Counted from the stretch's first letter, positions 11,901 through 23,798 are shown. The stretch: 64,000 nt of DNA from Apteryx mantelli (GCF_036417845.1 NC_089978.1:88220007-88284006); one strand, 5' to 3'. Program-made: numbers and translations. The notes: generated from the letters alone by a model not told the origin.

Positions 11901-14900
11901 TTAATCTTTCTTCAGAGAAGATGCATAGTGAGGTGTTTGGTGGTCCCTACAAAAAGGTGTCACAGCTTCCTAGTTTTAAGCAGTTTAATATATACAGTAA
12001 TCAAACATTTCACTATTCTGTAATGTATGTTTCAGAAGCAGAATCTATCTTCCAACAACTGATGACACTAAACTAACATTCACGTAAAGGCATTTACCCA
12101 AAGAAAATTTGGTATATGTACCTTTAAATTAGGTGAAATTATATTATTCTATTTTTGGAATTTTAAGTAGAAACTAATCACTGATTAATTGGCCTCTCAA
12201 GGTAAAAGCCCGAACACCAAGGCTCCAAGATTCTGATTACCACAATAAAATGTCTAGTGCTTAACTCCGTCTTCCTTATATTACAAGTCCCAAGTACCAG
12301 TCAGCTACGCCTGGAAAAAAAGGTCTGGCGGGATGCCAGTAAGTAGCTTCACCCAAAGTCTCAGGGTACAGTTAAGTTTAGAAGAACAAGTAGAACCAGG
12401 ATTTGTCATCTATTTATGACAAACTTTTTGGAATACAAGGAATTAAAAATCATTGTTTAGCATAATAAACACAAATTGGAAGAAAGTCAGATAGGAATTC
12501 CGTCTGCAAGCTGCTGCAATTTAACATTAAGTACAGCCATTTGTTATAAATCCATCAATGGTAAATTGTGTAGAATTTTTACCTGGTAGTCTCTTAAGCC
12601 CACCAATATAATATCAGACGTATTTATCCAAACCTGAAAGAGTAAACATTTGTTATATTCCAGGAATTCAACTTTCTGTCCTATAATACAAAATTCAAGC
12701 ACTGCACATTTAATTTTACTGAAAGACATTATACCTTTCACTATAGCCACTATTTCCACTTTCTAATCAATAAGCTGAAAATATCCAATTTTGTATTTTA
12801 ACAGCAAAATCAAGCTCACAAATACTGGCAGATATATTACTTAACTAAGCATGCTACAAAGCTAAGGTAAATCAAATTCCTCTAAGAGCTTCTAAGCCAA
12901 CAGGGTGGCTAGTTAGCTACAACTTTGGTGAAAACAGCAGAAACTGTGTCAGATGATCACTCTGTGAACTGAAACCCACAAGGGCAAAAAATGAAAGAAA
13001 AAAGCTGATGAAGGGGGTGATGGACAAGTAGAATGAAGAACCCAAGAAACCCAAATGGAGTTGTTTCTAGTGACTATGTTAATCAGTCAAACCAAAGCCA
13101 GAAACCTGCAAAGCAAGAAATATTAATTTAAATGCACAAGCCAGTTCTGTCCCATATTAGCTTGATTTTTTGGAGATGGAATATATTTCAGTCAACACCT
13201 CCTTTTAGGCACAAGGAATAGCTAAGGGATGCTTTCTGCAGTGAGAAATGAATTCTGCACCACCTAGCATTTATTTATGTACATTCTTCATTACCTTCAA
13301 CAGTTTAAGTGAGTGAGTGTATTGACTACTGAAAAGTATTGTTTGCAGGCAGCTAGCAGGACCCACACTGGTACCAAGATACATGTGTTCACTGGTCTGT
13401 GAAGACAAACAAGTGGAGCAATCCAGTACTGCTGAGGTGAGCACAGTGAACATATCTTTTTATTGAGAACAGAATCTCAGACCTGCTCCTCTGTACTATA
13501 TACCATGCCCCCAAAGAGCAAAGGATAGAAAGCTGTAACATCTGACCACAGTAAGAGGGGACACTATCCAAGGATAGCAAAGTTAAGACTGCAAACACTA
13601 ACATCTGACTTTCCTGAAGGTAAGAAGTTTTCCAGATCAGTTTTGCATTAAAATATTTTTGGAAACTGATGAGGGGACATCAAAGGGACAGCATATGAGG
13701 TGCCTGAAGGAAGCTATAAACTTTCCCCAAATCCCTTACACAGCTATTGTTGGACAAGTCACCCAGTGGAAAGATGATAACTATTCAGTTCCTCCCGAGC
13801 TCAAATGGTACACTATGTGGCGTACAAAACCCGATTCTTAACTGTTACAGGAAATGGCATACAGAAAAGTGTCTCTGCGCAACGCTTTTACTCTTCTATT
13901 TTCCTATGCTGAAAGTCACTCTTCACGCTAACAGAAGTTCTCCTGCAAAGGTAAGCACTTATTACTCAGTTATAACACACCTGTTTCTATGTAGTCATGA
14001 AACTCCCCAACCCCATACACAATTGAGGAATGTATTTTTTTGTATATATGATAAAAAAACCCCAAAACATAGCACATTAATTCCCAAGTGCAGGAAAACC
14101 ACCCTACCATTGCTTGGTGCAGCAGCACCTACAAACCTTGAGGTCATACAATATTGGGATAGGACAGTAATGCCAACTGAGTTTTAACTGGAAAACAGTT
14201 CAGGGAAAGAATCTTTTCAGAAGTATTATTTTTAAAGAATTATATTAGCTCTTACACAACCTAATATTCCTATAGTAATTTAGGAAGAAAAATATCTAGC
14301 CAATATCTCAATTTTGCCATAGTTGCCACTTATAAAAGGCTTTTCTTTTCACACATCTGACATTTCTTTGGTCTGTTTCACACAATGACAACATTAGATA
14401 GTGTAATTGATGTTTCTTTCCCATAAAATATTTAAAATATTGTTTCAATAAGTTGTTTACAGTCAACTATGCGTCACAACTATGCATCACTTGGTTATAA
14501 ACAAAGCTGTTATGGGTGTTCTTCATGATGTTAAGCAAGCCTTGAGTGACTTAATGAACATGAGGCATACCAAACTGGAACTGAAATCAATCCAGTTCAT
14601 AATAGTTTAAAGCAGGTCAGAGGAAAAATAAGCCACAAATATACTCAAAAAATATAGAAAGCCTTCATTACAGGAAGCCATTGACCTAATGACCTTAAAA
14701 CCGGACAATTGACCCCTTCTGCAAAGTCATTTAAATAAGCATGGCTGTTGAACTGCACTATCATTATATTTTGCATTTAAAACACGACAGGTCACACTTC
14801 AATAATTTGGATCCAATATAAATGCAATTTTATGAAGCCCACATAGTAAGATGTTTCTTCAATATGAAAAGAGTTAATATTTCATAAACAACCCAAAAAA

Positions 14901-17900
14901 TCTCTCCTGAAACATACACATCAGAAGAGCAGCCCTTCAGCTATGAGCTAGACTTGGAATCTAAAGGTTGCCAATTTTTGTGCTCAGACAATACAAATAA
15001 AAGAAAAAAGTAATTTAATAATAAAGAAGTTGGAGAGATTAATACTTTTACTAATAGATTTAAAAAAATTTAACAACTATTTTGAAAAAAGCCACATGTG
15101 TGTAAATTTTTACAATCAAATATAATACCACTATTTTCTACCTAAATGCTTTAGAATCACCTTTTTTCTTAGTTTCCCTCTGATATGACATAACCTCTTC
15201 ACACCATCAAAACATAATGCCTCCAGTCTTCCGTTGCCTAACATCTTGATCACCTGGGCATATTCTGAAAGAGACAGTAACATATGGTAAAACTTCTAAA
15301 CAAAGACAGCTTTATGAAACAAACAGTAACTTTTGTCATTGTAACCAAAATCTGCTGTAACATTTTATAAAACATGAACAGCTGAGAGGAACTTTGATCA
15401 GCCATAACACAGGCTGCTGAAGTTTGCATATCGTTGTTGATGCTAACGTTTTCCAACACTGCTCACCCTTGGTTGTATCCTTGCTTTTGTTTCCTCCAGA
15501 ATGTTTACTAAAGATAATTTTACAGCTAACAAGTAGAGTACTCAGTCTTACACACTCAGAGTCAGTAAGTTTATTACAGCATCACATCTGCTCTCCCCAC
15601 TGACAAAATCTTGCATATCATTGAGGCAAAAGGAGAAAGTGGCACTTGAACAGTCATTCTGTATTGCCCACCGATATTGTGAATCCCTTCTGCAGAGGTT
15701 CTATGGAGAAAACTGCTGTTCTTAAGAGGATGATACTCTCAGAAACTGTCTGAAAGGCATTCCTGTACCTATCAGGCTTCAACTGAGAATATGAAACTTC
15801 TCTCCAAACTCCGTTCCCCCTGCCGCAACTCTCACCTTGTATTCAATTTCTTTCCCCGAGTTCCAGAAATCGCTATTCAAGCACTTCACAGACACTACTA
15901 AAGTTTGCAGCATAATGTACTACAGTTATGAAACAGAAAAAAGCCTGCAAGAATCATAACACTATCTGACCACCCATACTCTCCAGGATAAGAAATTTTC
16001 TCAGTTAGGCAGAGCTGTATTTTAATATTCTAAAATCTTTCCTTAGCACAAGCTAGACAGTCCAGCAAACTGCCTCATCAGAATCTTATTAACTGAGAAC
16101 AATATTTAACTAAACAGATCTTGTCTGGGAGTTGGAAAGGATTTTAAGTTTTAGAGATGCATCAAAAGTCAACTCCTTTTTGCTTCTGACTGCCACAAGA
16201 TTATCAGCAAGAGCATCAGAAATGTGTTCAATTGTCATATATGCCTTTAAAATGAGGAGAAAGGCTCCAGTGATATGTCAGTAATTTTCCTGTACTTCTT
16301 TTGATTAATACACCGACTAATTAGCTGGCTGCTAGGCAAGTACTCACATATATGCAAGCCAGTACTAGAGCATCACACACAAGACAGGGTGAGCCAAAAA
16401 ACAGGTGAGGTCACTGCCACCAACAGCAAAGGAGTAGGGAACCCTGGTCACCACCCTCCCAGCCATATACTCATCTTGCTTACTTTACTTGACAAGATCC
16501 AAATAAGGACCTTACCTATTGCTTCTGTTTTAATAGTTGCTAGATATCCCACTTACAAGCCAGTAAGCTAATTCAACTAAATCAACAGAGGATGGTGGAA
16601 GAAGAGTGAGGCATACTTTTTTTGCTGGGTTAGTGATTTCAGAGAGCTCACAAAAAGATCCAAGAAATGCTACAGTTTGTATAAAATAGGAAGCAGGACT
16701 GAGCTAGACATCCAGCAACTACTGGCAACACTGACTTAGATCACTTAAGCTAGCTGGTTACAGACCCTCACGGAGAGCAACCCAGAAGATTTCCACAGAA
16801 CGTTTACATGTGGACAGCATGACACACAGCATCGCATTAAGGTTAGGAAAAAGCAAGCTTCATTCTTCAACAGTGAGTCTCTAAAGTTTCCCATTTCCTA
16901 ACATCTTCCTCCTGCACTCAATGTATCATTTAGAATTCACGTATAACCCCAATAAGAATGCATCTTTCTATTCTGTAATAACTTTGTATTTCTCAGACAT
17001 GCATACATGTTTGTTTTATAGACCAACATCCAACGTATGTCACTTCCTATATTGGACTGAAAGCACCGGCATTAACGGCTTACTGCAGTTAAAAACTCAC
17101 CTTGCCCGTCCTCCTTGAACACCAGTTCTCTTTTTTCTGATTCATTCTCATTCTTACCTCGTCGTCTATTTTTACCTCCTTTGCCTAAATTAAAAGGGAG
17201 GAAAAAAAAGCATGCGTTACTACCTAGTTGGTTACTATCCATAAATACAGTCAATGAAATAATCTGCTGGACCTAGGGGAATTTCTGTACTTGCTCTCAG
17301 TATGGCAGTTTTGAGAGTTTTATCCAGATCTAGAATCTTTTCTTATTTTTAAGATTTTTTAGCTCTAAAATTTTAACTGAGTACTAGCACAAGATTTGAA
17401 CCTCCACAATTAAAGACCTCCTGGTCACTCAGGAGTGGCAGTGGCTTTCAAAAGGGATTTTTTCAAGATCTCCATTTTCGGTTCTTGCGACTGCTACTAC
17501 CCAACAGCTCACAAATAATGGTGGGGCAACCAGATGCACGTAACCAGCAAAGAATTAAAAAAAAGATGAACTTGAGGGCTTATTGTAGCGCTGAACCCCT
17601 GAAACGCTCAGGGGAAAGCTTACTTGCCCCGTGAAGACGTCCTTTTAAAAGGCACACACGTGGCAAAAGACCTAGCTGCTCTTGCTGAAGGTGCAGGAGA
17701 GGAGCTCGTACGTTTTTCCCCCCACCCTGCTAAAAAGCAGCTGTGTCCTCCCTCCCGCTCCTTCCTCCTTCCCCTCGGGTGGTGGGAAGGGGCAGAAGCG
17801 GCAGTTCCCGGCGAGGGCGCGGGGGGCCCGGCCCGCGGGCAGGGCCACGCTGACAGTCCGGCCCCGCTGACGGCGGGGACGCGCGGCTGGGCCGGGCCGG

Positions 17901-18160
17901 TCCCCGCGGCCTCCGCCTCGCCGCCGCCTCGCCGGGAGGGCGCCGCCGCCACACCCGCCCCGCCGCGTCCGCCGGCACCAGGCCGCGGCGGCAGCTTCCA
18001 CGTGAGAGGCGGCGGCGGCGGCGCACAGGCGGCGCCGCCCGGGCCTCCCCAACGGCCGCCCGGGCCTCGCCCTCGCCCTCCCCGCCGCCTCCGCCTCGGG
18101 AAGGGCCGCGGCCGGCCGGGCCGGGGGAGGAGGGGGCGCCTCACCTTTATTCTTGGGCAT
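8948..18160 (-). CDS. EIF1AX: EIF1A: translation initiation factor eIF1A, complete, 7 coding segments
   Basis: eIF1A binds the ribosomal A site in the 43S preinitiation complex and, with eIF1, promotes scanning and start-codon choice. I assembled 435 nt (144 codons plus TAA), the standard length, from segments 18145-18160, 17101-17184, 15161-15264, 12583-12633, 11589-11670, 11393-11484 and 8948-8953, all with GT-AG junctions and consistent phase. Visible parts: basic N-terminal tail ([10 protein letters not shown]), OB fold (about 20-100, with [14 protein letters not shown] and V-W-I-N-T-S-D), and the acidic C-terminal tail ending D-D-D-E-D-I-D-D-I, which contacts eIF5B. Apart from Leu50 (Met in human EIF1AX, Leu in human EIF1AY) I see no difference from the human protein. 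I chose the symbol by synteny with RPS6KA3. Bird annotations may call it EIF1AY. Confidence 0.98.
10764..10803. repeat. (CA)n/(TA)n microsatellite
   Basis: Alternating TA, CA, TA, TG dinucleotides in EIF1A intron 6. Confidence 0.9.
10879..10920. repeat. Perfect tandem duplication of 21 bp
   Basis: The unit at 10879-10899 (aagcatctgaagaaacattg and t) is repeated without change at 10900-10920, in EIF1A intron 6. Confidence 0.95.
11393..11484 (-). CDS. EIF1AX: EIF1A coding exon 6, acidic tail (residues 113-143)
   Basis: 92 nt, CAG acceptor, GTAAGT donor. It encodes [15 protein letters not shown] and the Asp-rich C-terminal tail. An open frame runs on into the intron past the donor, but the family C terminus D-I-D-D-I requires splicing to the terminal exon. 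Confidence 0.96.
11589..11670 (-). CDS. EIF1AX: EIF1A coding exon 5 (residues 86-113)
   Basis: 82 nt, TAG acceptor, GTAAGA donor. It encodes [20 protein letters not shown] and the helical subdomain. It is followed by the very short intron 5 (104 nt). Confidence 0.97.
11671..12582 (-). other. EIF1AX: EIF1A intron 4
   Basis: 0.9 kb, AT-rich. I see no gene or repeat in it. Confidence 0.9.
12583..12633 (-). CDS. EIF1AX: EIF1A coding exon 4 (residues 69-85)
   Basis: 51 nt, phase 0 at both ends, CAG acceptor, GTAAAA donor. It encodes [17 protein letters not shown] of the OB fold. Confidence 0.97.
12634..15160 (-). other. EIF1AX: EIF1A intron 3
   Basis: 2.5 kb. The 146-codon plus-strand open frame at 13747-14187 shows no recognisable domain and runs antisense to the gene. 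I see nothing else. Confidence 0.85.
15161..15264 (-). CDS. EIF1AX: EIF1A coding exon 3 (residues 34-68)
   Basis: 104 nt, CAG acceptor, GTGATT donor. It encodes [31 protein letters not shown], the core of the OB fold. Residue 50 is TTA (Leu). Confidence 0.97.
15265..17100 (-). other. EIF1AX: EIF1A intron 2
   Basis: 1.8 kb. I see no gene or clear repeat. In human a small Cajal body RNA copy lies in this gene. I could not identify one here. Confidence 0.8.
17101..17184 (-). CDS. EIF1AX: EIF1A coding exon 2 (residues 6-34)
   Basis: 84 nt, TAG acceptor, GTGAGT donor. It encodes the basic N-terminal tail [11 protein letters not shown] and [14 protein letters not shown], the first strand of the OB fold. 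Confidence 0.97.
17185..18144 (-). other. EIF1AX: EIF1A intron 1
   Basis: About 1 kb. Its first 400 bp in gene sense (17750-18144) belong to the CpG island. The rest is AT-rich with no features seen. Confidence 0.9.
18145..18160 (-). CDS. EIF1AX: EIF1A coding exon 1 (MPKNK and first base of codon 6)
   Basis: Only 16 coding nt: ATG at 18158-18160 in a good Kozak setting (GCC immediately before ATG), donor GTGAGG. It lies inside the CpG island, with the 5'UTR continuing upward from 18161. Confidence 0.96.
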
Positions 18161-18303
18161 GGCGCCGGCCGCTCCGCAGCGCGCGGGCCGCGGGCAGGGA
18201 GGGCGGTTGGGGCTTCAGGCGGCTCCCGCGAGGAGGGCGGCGGAGGCGGCGGGTCCGGCCGGGCCGGGCTGGCTGGGCTGCAGCGCGCGGCGGGGCGAGA
18301 GCC

Positions 18304-18325
18304 GGGGCCGGGGCCGGGGCCGGGG
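18304..18325 (+). repeat. (GGGGCC)n hexanucleotide run, G-quadruplex candidate
   Basis: Four GGGG runs at 18304-18307, 18310-18313, 18316-18319 and 18322-18325 with CC spacers, on the strand opposite to EIF1A transcription and about 145-165 bp upstream of the ATG. Confidence 0.85.
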
Positions 18326-18399
18326 CTGAGGCTGCGGCTGCGGCGGGCTCGTGCGCTACGGGCGCTGGCGCCGATCCCCCCCCGACAGCGCCCCCCGGC

Positions 18400-18423
18400 G
18401 GGCGGGCGGGCGGGCGGGCGGGC
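18400..18423 (+). repeat. (GGGC)6 tetranucleotide run, G-quadruplex candidate
   Basis: Six GGG runs separated by single C, in the EIF1A CpG island about 240 bp upstream of the ATG. The perfect tetranucleotide array is likely length-polymorphic. Confidence 0.85.
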
Positions 18424-18900
18424 TCCGCTCAGCACCGCCCCGGCCGCTTCCGCGCCTGCGCGCCTCGGCGGCGCATGCTCGGCGCGGAGCCCCGCGGCGG
18501 AAAGGCATCAATAGGCATGGCGGGATTCGGGGCTGGGGCGGCGGAACCTCATTGGCCAGGCCTCTGCGCTAGGCGGATGGCGGCTGCCAGTGAGATGCTC
18601 CGCGCGGAAACGCTTGGCGGGAACCCAGTGAGGGCGGGGCCTGGGCGCGGGGCTCCGCCCTCGGCCCGCCCCTGCTGCCCGCTGAGGCTGCCGGGAGCGG
18701 CCTCGGCCGCCAGCCGTTGGGGAAGACCCAGGTGTGAGCTAACGGGCCCTGGAAAGCTCCCGGGACAACGGCCACCCCAGGAGCTCAGCTCCCCCCTTCT
18801 CGCAGCCCGGCCCGGCTCTTCCCCCTCTCGGCCGGCCCCCGACCCAGCCAGGCCTGCAGTCCCTCGGGAACCGCAGGGCCTGGGGCTCACAGCCTGCCGG

Positions 18901-20049
18901 CAGGGGGCTGGAGAGAGTCTTCAGGAAATGCAGGATACAGATCAAAAAAACACCAAATCGGGTCCACATCTCTGACTTGTACAGACTGCAGTTCACTCAA
19001 GCCCAAGAGAAAATTCCTATCTCAGTTGCAGGGAAAAAATAAAATTGCCAGGAGCAAGGATATGAACATCAGCAAGGCTGAAGCATGATGAGAGCGCTGT
19101 GGGGTCCAGTGTTAACGCCAACCTCGTTCCCTCCTTTTCAGAGCTGTGCAAGGCTTGCAGGCTGTTCGTTCAGTTAGTTCCGAGCTTTTAAGTGTAAAAT
19201 GCCCCCCCATACACGACCCGCACCTTTGGATCCAAATTTCACATAGGAGATGATTCCCCCCTCCCCTGCCCTTCAATAGTTTCTGGTCTGGTTAGGTCTG
19301 GCAGCTGCCCAACTTTGTGGCCATTTACATTCTCCTTTTGGAAAGTTTAACAAGACCTTTCGAAAATTCTTAATATATCCTCCGTCATAATTACTATTGC
19401 AGTCATTTTATGTAAAATATGACAACTTTTAAAAATCTTTCACCTTTTCCAGGCTGCAAGGCTAAAAAGGGGTTACCCTTCCAAGACTGCAGTCCTGCGA
19501 GCTGCTGTAGTATGAGGGTATGAGCCTGGACTCATTTTTTGTTTATGGAGTTCATATGCATATAGTCTCATTTTCTAAGTGTTTAAAAGTTCATTAAGCA
19601 TCAGTAAGAGCTGATAGCCACCCATGAAATTTGCCATCTTCAACGACTAGAGCAATGCGGACTATGAATTTTTGGGGTATTTTAAGTACTATTTTAGTAG
19701 CATTAAGTGTAAGTTGTACTTCACAGCAGACTGGAGTCTTTATGTGATATTAAAGTGCAACATTCTTGCATTTACTTGATCTTGCTGATTCAAATATATT
19801 GGGTTTATAGTGTCTATTGAGTACAAGTGTTTTTCCTTCAGCTCCCTACTGATCTTAGTAATAAAGATCAACCTGATCAAATATGCAGTAATGTAGTAAT
19901 GTATTTTAACTGACAAACACATGCTTATTAAAAATTGTTTCTGGTTGGAAATGCACACTTGGTGGTATGCTGCAAATATAACTCAGTATTAGTTATGAAC
20001 AAACAACTTTTATAACTGGGCAGAACAAGTGATTATCAAACAAAACACA
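18901..20049. other. Intergenic gap between EIF1A promoter and RPS6KA3 3' end
   Basis: Falls from the CpG island into AT-rich DNA. There is no exon signal. The two genes are tandem, and transcription of RPS6KA3 runs toward the EIF1A promoter. Confidence 0.6.
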
Positions 20050-20066
20050 CTTAATATGTTTGAAAG

Positions 20067-20072
20067 TTTATT
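20067..20072 (-). terminator. RPS6KA3: Candidate polyadenylation signal AATAAA of RPS6KA3
   Basis: The plus strand reads tttatt, so the minus strand reads AATAAA. It is the last such hexamer before the intergenic gap to EIF1A, and cleavage would fall at about 20040-20055. Confidence 0.4.
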
Positions 20073-20149
20073 CATTGTAGAAATTTCAATTTCTTTTGAA
20101 GACTACAAAACCTGCCATTAGACAGGGGTACAAGCAATGATACCTTTCC

Positions 20150-20182
20150 AGAACTGTTCATAGTTACATCTGGAACAGTTCT
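20150..20182 (-). repeat. 10-bp inverted repeat near the RPS6KA3 mRNA end
   Basis: AGAACTGTTC at 20150-20159 pairs with GAACAGTTCT at 20173-20182 across a 13-nt loop, about 80-115 nt upstream (in gene sense) of the inferred polyadenylation signal. Confidence 0.8.
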
Positions 20183-20766
20183 AATTACACATTAATAACA
20201 TGATTGGAACATTCCCTAGATCAGACTCTGAATAAAACAATCATTTAAAGTATTCAGTACAATTTTTTACTAGCATTTCAATTCTATGACAGCAGTGCCA
20301 AGCATCTAACAGATGCCATCGTAATGGTCTAGAATAAGGTACAACACTGATTTCCTGGAACAGTACCTTAAGACTCACTTACATGCCATGCTGAGAAAAC
20401 TAGTATAAAGTATGATTGTATAGAATTGTAGAAAAATATTTTATCTGTGATTTTGTCATTTTTTAAAAATGTTTTTAAGTAGACTTCCCCCCCAACTAGG
20501 TCGCAAAATAATTACATCCCTCATAAGTACAACTTCCCTTTGATTAGGTCAAGAGTATCAAGATAAAGCTAATCATTTACATCATTTTCATATGTGAAAA
20601 TTCATCTGTTAACCATTGCTGCTTACCAAGGACCAGCATACCTTGAATCCTTTCTTTACAATAATAGAAAAGCAGAGCTTTAGTTGGTACACTACATTAT
20701 AAAAGCAAAACACACAGAGAAAACACCCAGACTCATACATCTCTTTTCTTATGCCCTTGGCTGTCT

Positions 20767-20792
20767 AAAAAAAAAAAAAAAAAAAAAAAAAA
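20767..20792. repeat. 26-base A homopolymer (U tract in RPS6KA3 sense)
   Basis: An uninterrupted run of 26 A on the plus strand within the inferred RPS6KA3 3'UTR. Such tracts are length-variable, and the assembled length may be inaccurate. Confidence 0.9.
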
Positions 20793-23638
20793 TTTAAATA
20801 CTTCTCTTGAAAAATTCCTTCCAAGTTTTGTTCAGTATTACAGTGATATGAATAAAGAACTTTGTCCTTACAGGATACAGATGTCATTTAATGAGTATTG
20901 TTACTACTCTCTCCCACTGCTCTCTCATGCTGTTAAACACAGTAACTGGTAATTTTAGACTGAAAAATAAACCATGGTCTATACAGAAAATTCACCTGTA
21001 TCTGCAGTTCTTTTTTTTTCTCCTCCATGACTCTGTATCCTAGAGTCATTTGCTATGCTTTGCAGACCAAGATGTAGTCCAGCAACGAAAATTTACACAG
21101 TGGGTCATATATTCTCAGTCTAATACAAAGGTGCTGGGATTCACCAAAGCAGCATTATGTGGATTTCTTTATAGCTTCTTAACAACAACTGCAGCTACAA
21201 ATACATGACAAAAATAGATGTGAAAGTTGTGAACATAGATCCAAGAGGGGAGGTAAGGTATATAAACCTACTAAGTCTAGCCTGTAAAACATACTACCTG
21301 CATAGATCCACCCTTTATGCCTTGGTTTAGAAAATAACTTAAAAATACTTCCTCCTTTTAGTCTGTTCTGTGCCAAGTACCTATAAATATGGCCTTAGAA
21401 TGTGGGAGAAATTCCTTCCTGATCCAAAATGCCATTATGAATGTACTTGCGAGTACTGCCATCCCTTTATTTCAACAGTACCAGTCTTAAATCTTATTTG
21501 CTGATTTGATATGACAACCTTCAGATAAACACATTTAAAAGCAGCTCCAAAAGGTATGGTTTCTTGATTTTGATCAATCTGACTTGCAATCACTTACAGA
21601 GCTGAAGATACTTTTTTCCAAAAGGCAAGAAAGTTTTACTAAATCCCACTGGAACTGCAGTCATTATCAAAGGGGGAAAAAAAAAAGAAAAGAAAATACA
21701 TGTTTTTTTTCTGCCTCCAATTAAAGATGTTTCTTGAAGAAAGGATAGATGCATCAGTACAGCTAAAGGGATCTTCTTTAATGCTAGAGCACCAAGTAAG
21801 GGGGGAAAAAAACCACTAATCGCTCTGAACAGTTGTGTGTTCACATTTCTGAGATTATGCTAATTTAAGAATCCTTGTCATAAAAGTGATTCCTTTACAA
21901 TAACAAGTAAGGTATAAAGACTGTATATGTAAAAGCAAGTCTCCATCATCAGGATCTGATGAAGTACTGGAACTTGATTTGGCAAGTCTAGCAGCTAGCT
22001 TTGCCAAATTAAGGAGATCAGCATCAGAGCAAATTATGAAGGATTAAATCAAGAAGGGCAATAAAATTGGTTCCCTTGCAAGCTTAACAAAGGAAGTTTC
22101 CCCAAGGAACTCAGAAGATCTTGCAACAGAAGGAAGGTTCTCATTCATGTAGAGGAAGTCGGTGGTGTCATAAAAATGATTCTCCCTTTCAACAAACCTC
22201 TTATGATTTCAGGGAAACTAGAAAATTAATCACTATAAGAGAAACTTAATATCACTAATCAAGAAAATACCTTCTACAAAATGCTGACTTGGGCCTATCT
22301 TTTGCTTTTTAAATGTTATTGTTCACAAAGAGCTATTCAGCCAGATCCATATGTATTAAAGCTGGAATTCCTATAATGGCCATTTTCTTATCTGGACTGA
22401 GTTGATGTAGCATATTATTTTGGTGAAATGGGATACTCACTAAATTCAAACACACTCCAATACATCTTCTCATTTGGGCAATTGATCCTTCAAGGCTAGA
22501 CACATGGCTTTAACTACTTAAGACACCAAGAGGCCAGCATTATTAAAGGCCAGGATTGTTAAAGGCTTGTACCAGTATTTAAACTATGAGTCTTTCACTC
22601 TCATTACAAGCTTGCTTCTATCTAGGGAAAAGCAAGAACACTGACTCTGAACAGTTTCGTTTTAACCTGACCTTGACAATACTATTTTCATATTCAGTTA
22701 TAATGATAGTTGTCCACCCCAGATGGACCTGGATGATTCTTCCCTCATTTTGCTTTGGTTATTAATTACAAGTCTCAGACAATAACTGACTGAACATTAG
22801 CTTAATCACTTTTGCAACTACAATGAGTGTAGTTTAAACCTACTTTTTTCAAGCTTCTGCTTATTAGTGGACATTACATTTTGCTTTATCTTCAACACTG
22901 CCTTTCTTCTATAATGCCAACATTCACTGAACAAATCCTTTGCAGCTTATAATAAAAGTCAGAAGAGAGATAAAATATTAACAATGGATTATAAGAATAA
23001 ACAATACAGAAATGTCCTCTATCAGAAAGTATTTAGCAATGATTCCTGAGTCCAGAGATTAGATGGGAGAGAATAAAAGGGAAGAGAGGGGGGACAAAAG
23101 ACAGTGAGATATGGAGTGAATTATTTTTCCTCTGGGTTATATTATCTATTGTATATATAGTACGGTGAGAGACCCACTGCTTAAATTTTGAATACTTCAA
23201 ACAGTATTCTGATTTTCTTAACATGACATGCAAATTCAAAAACATGGAAATGTAGAAAAGACACAGGCAAGGAGAAATACATATTCATAGTATTACATTC
23301 AATAGCTGTTTAACAGTCAGGCTTCTTTTAGAGCTGTCCAACAATACTGATTAATCCAGGTGAACTGTTTAATCAGACTTAGTTGTCAAAATGATTAATA
23401 AAATCTAAGTAAAACAAGGCATGTATACATTAAAGAAAACAGCACAGAAATGTACTGCTTATGAACTGTTTACAAAAACATACAAAATGTTGGATGGCAC
23501 AAAGTATATAGTGCTAATATAAACAGATCGTTTAAGCTAAGTGCTTAACATAAACTGTCCATCTCTACCTGTAACAAAGAATATCTTAGGGGACAAAAAA
23601 TATTCCTTATAAAAATAATGCTATGTGGTGCAGAGTGC

Positions 23639-23644
23639 TTTATT
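23639..23644 (-). terminator. RPS6KA3: Candidate proximal polyadenylation signal of RPS6KA3
   Basis: AATAAA on the minus strand about 300 nt after the stop codon. Use of this site would give a short 3'UTR isoform. Confidence 0.3.
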
Positions 23645-23798
23645 CAGTGTATTTTTGACAGAGGTGGTGCTCGTAATTCTTCTGGTTTATTCGATCGTGA
23701 ACATGATAGTTTTCATTGTGTTTCCACTCATCACTCCATCTGAAGCTCCAGTAAGATCAGTAACTTGCCATCAACAGTTTAAAGCGAGAATAGATGAA

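Larger units (their letters stand above)
17750..18900. promoter_or_regulatory. EIF1AX: CpG island promoter of EIF1A
   Basis: About 1.15 kb of very GC- and CpG-rich DNA in an otherwise AT-rich window, centred on EIF1A exon 1. Within it I see an Ets-like CTTCCG next to an NRF1-like GCGCCTGCGC (about 18447-18461), an inverted CCAAT box (ATTGG at 18551-18555) and a YY1-like GATGGCGGC (18576-18584). There is no TATA box. This is a housekeeping-type promoter. Transcription probably starts at about 18250-18480, but the exact site cannot be read from sequence. The opposite direction could also be transcribed. Confidence 0.85.

Noticed and set aside
13747-14187. 146-codon plus-strand open frame in EIF1A intron 3
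   Set aside because: No recognisable domain, antisense to the gene, AT-rich surroundings. This length is expected by chance at some places in 64 kb.
17620-18514. Open frames of 271 and 296 codons on both strands
   Set aside because: They lie in the CpG island, where stop codons are rare. The translations are Pro/Arg/Gly/Ala-rich with no domain, and the true EIF1A exon 1 is inside them in another setting.
21945-21975. Possible box C/D small nucleolar RNA signals (TCATCA..CTGATGA)
   Set aside because: The motif is a short self-complementary sequence without correctly spaced C and D boxes or a terminal stem.
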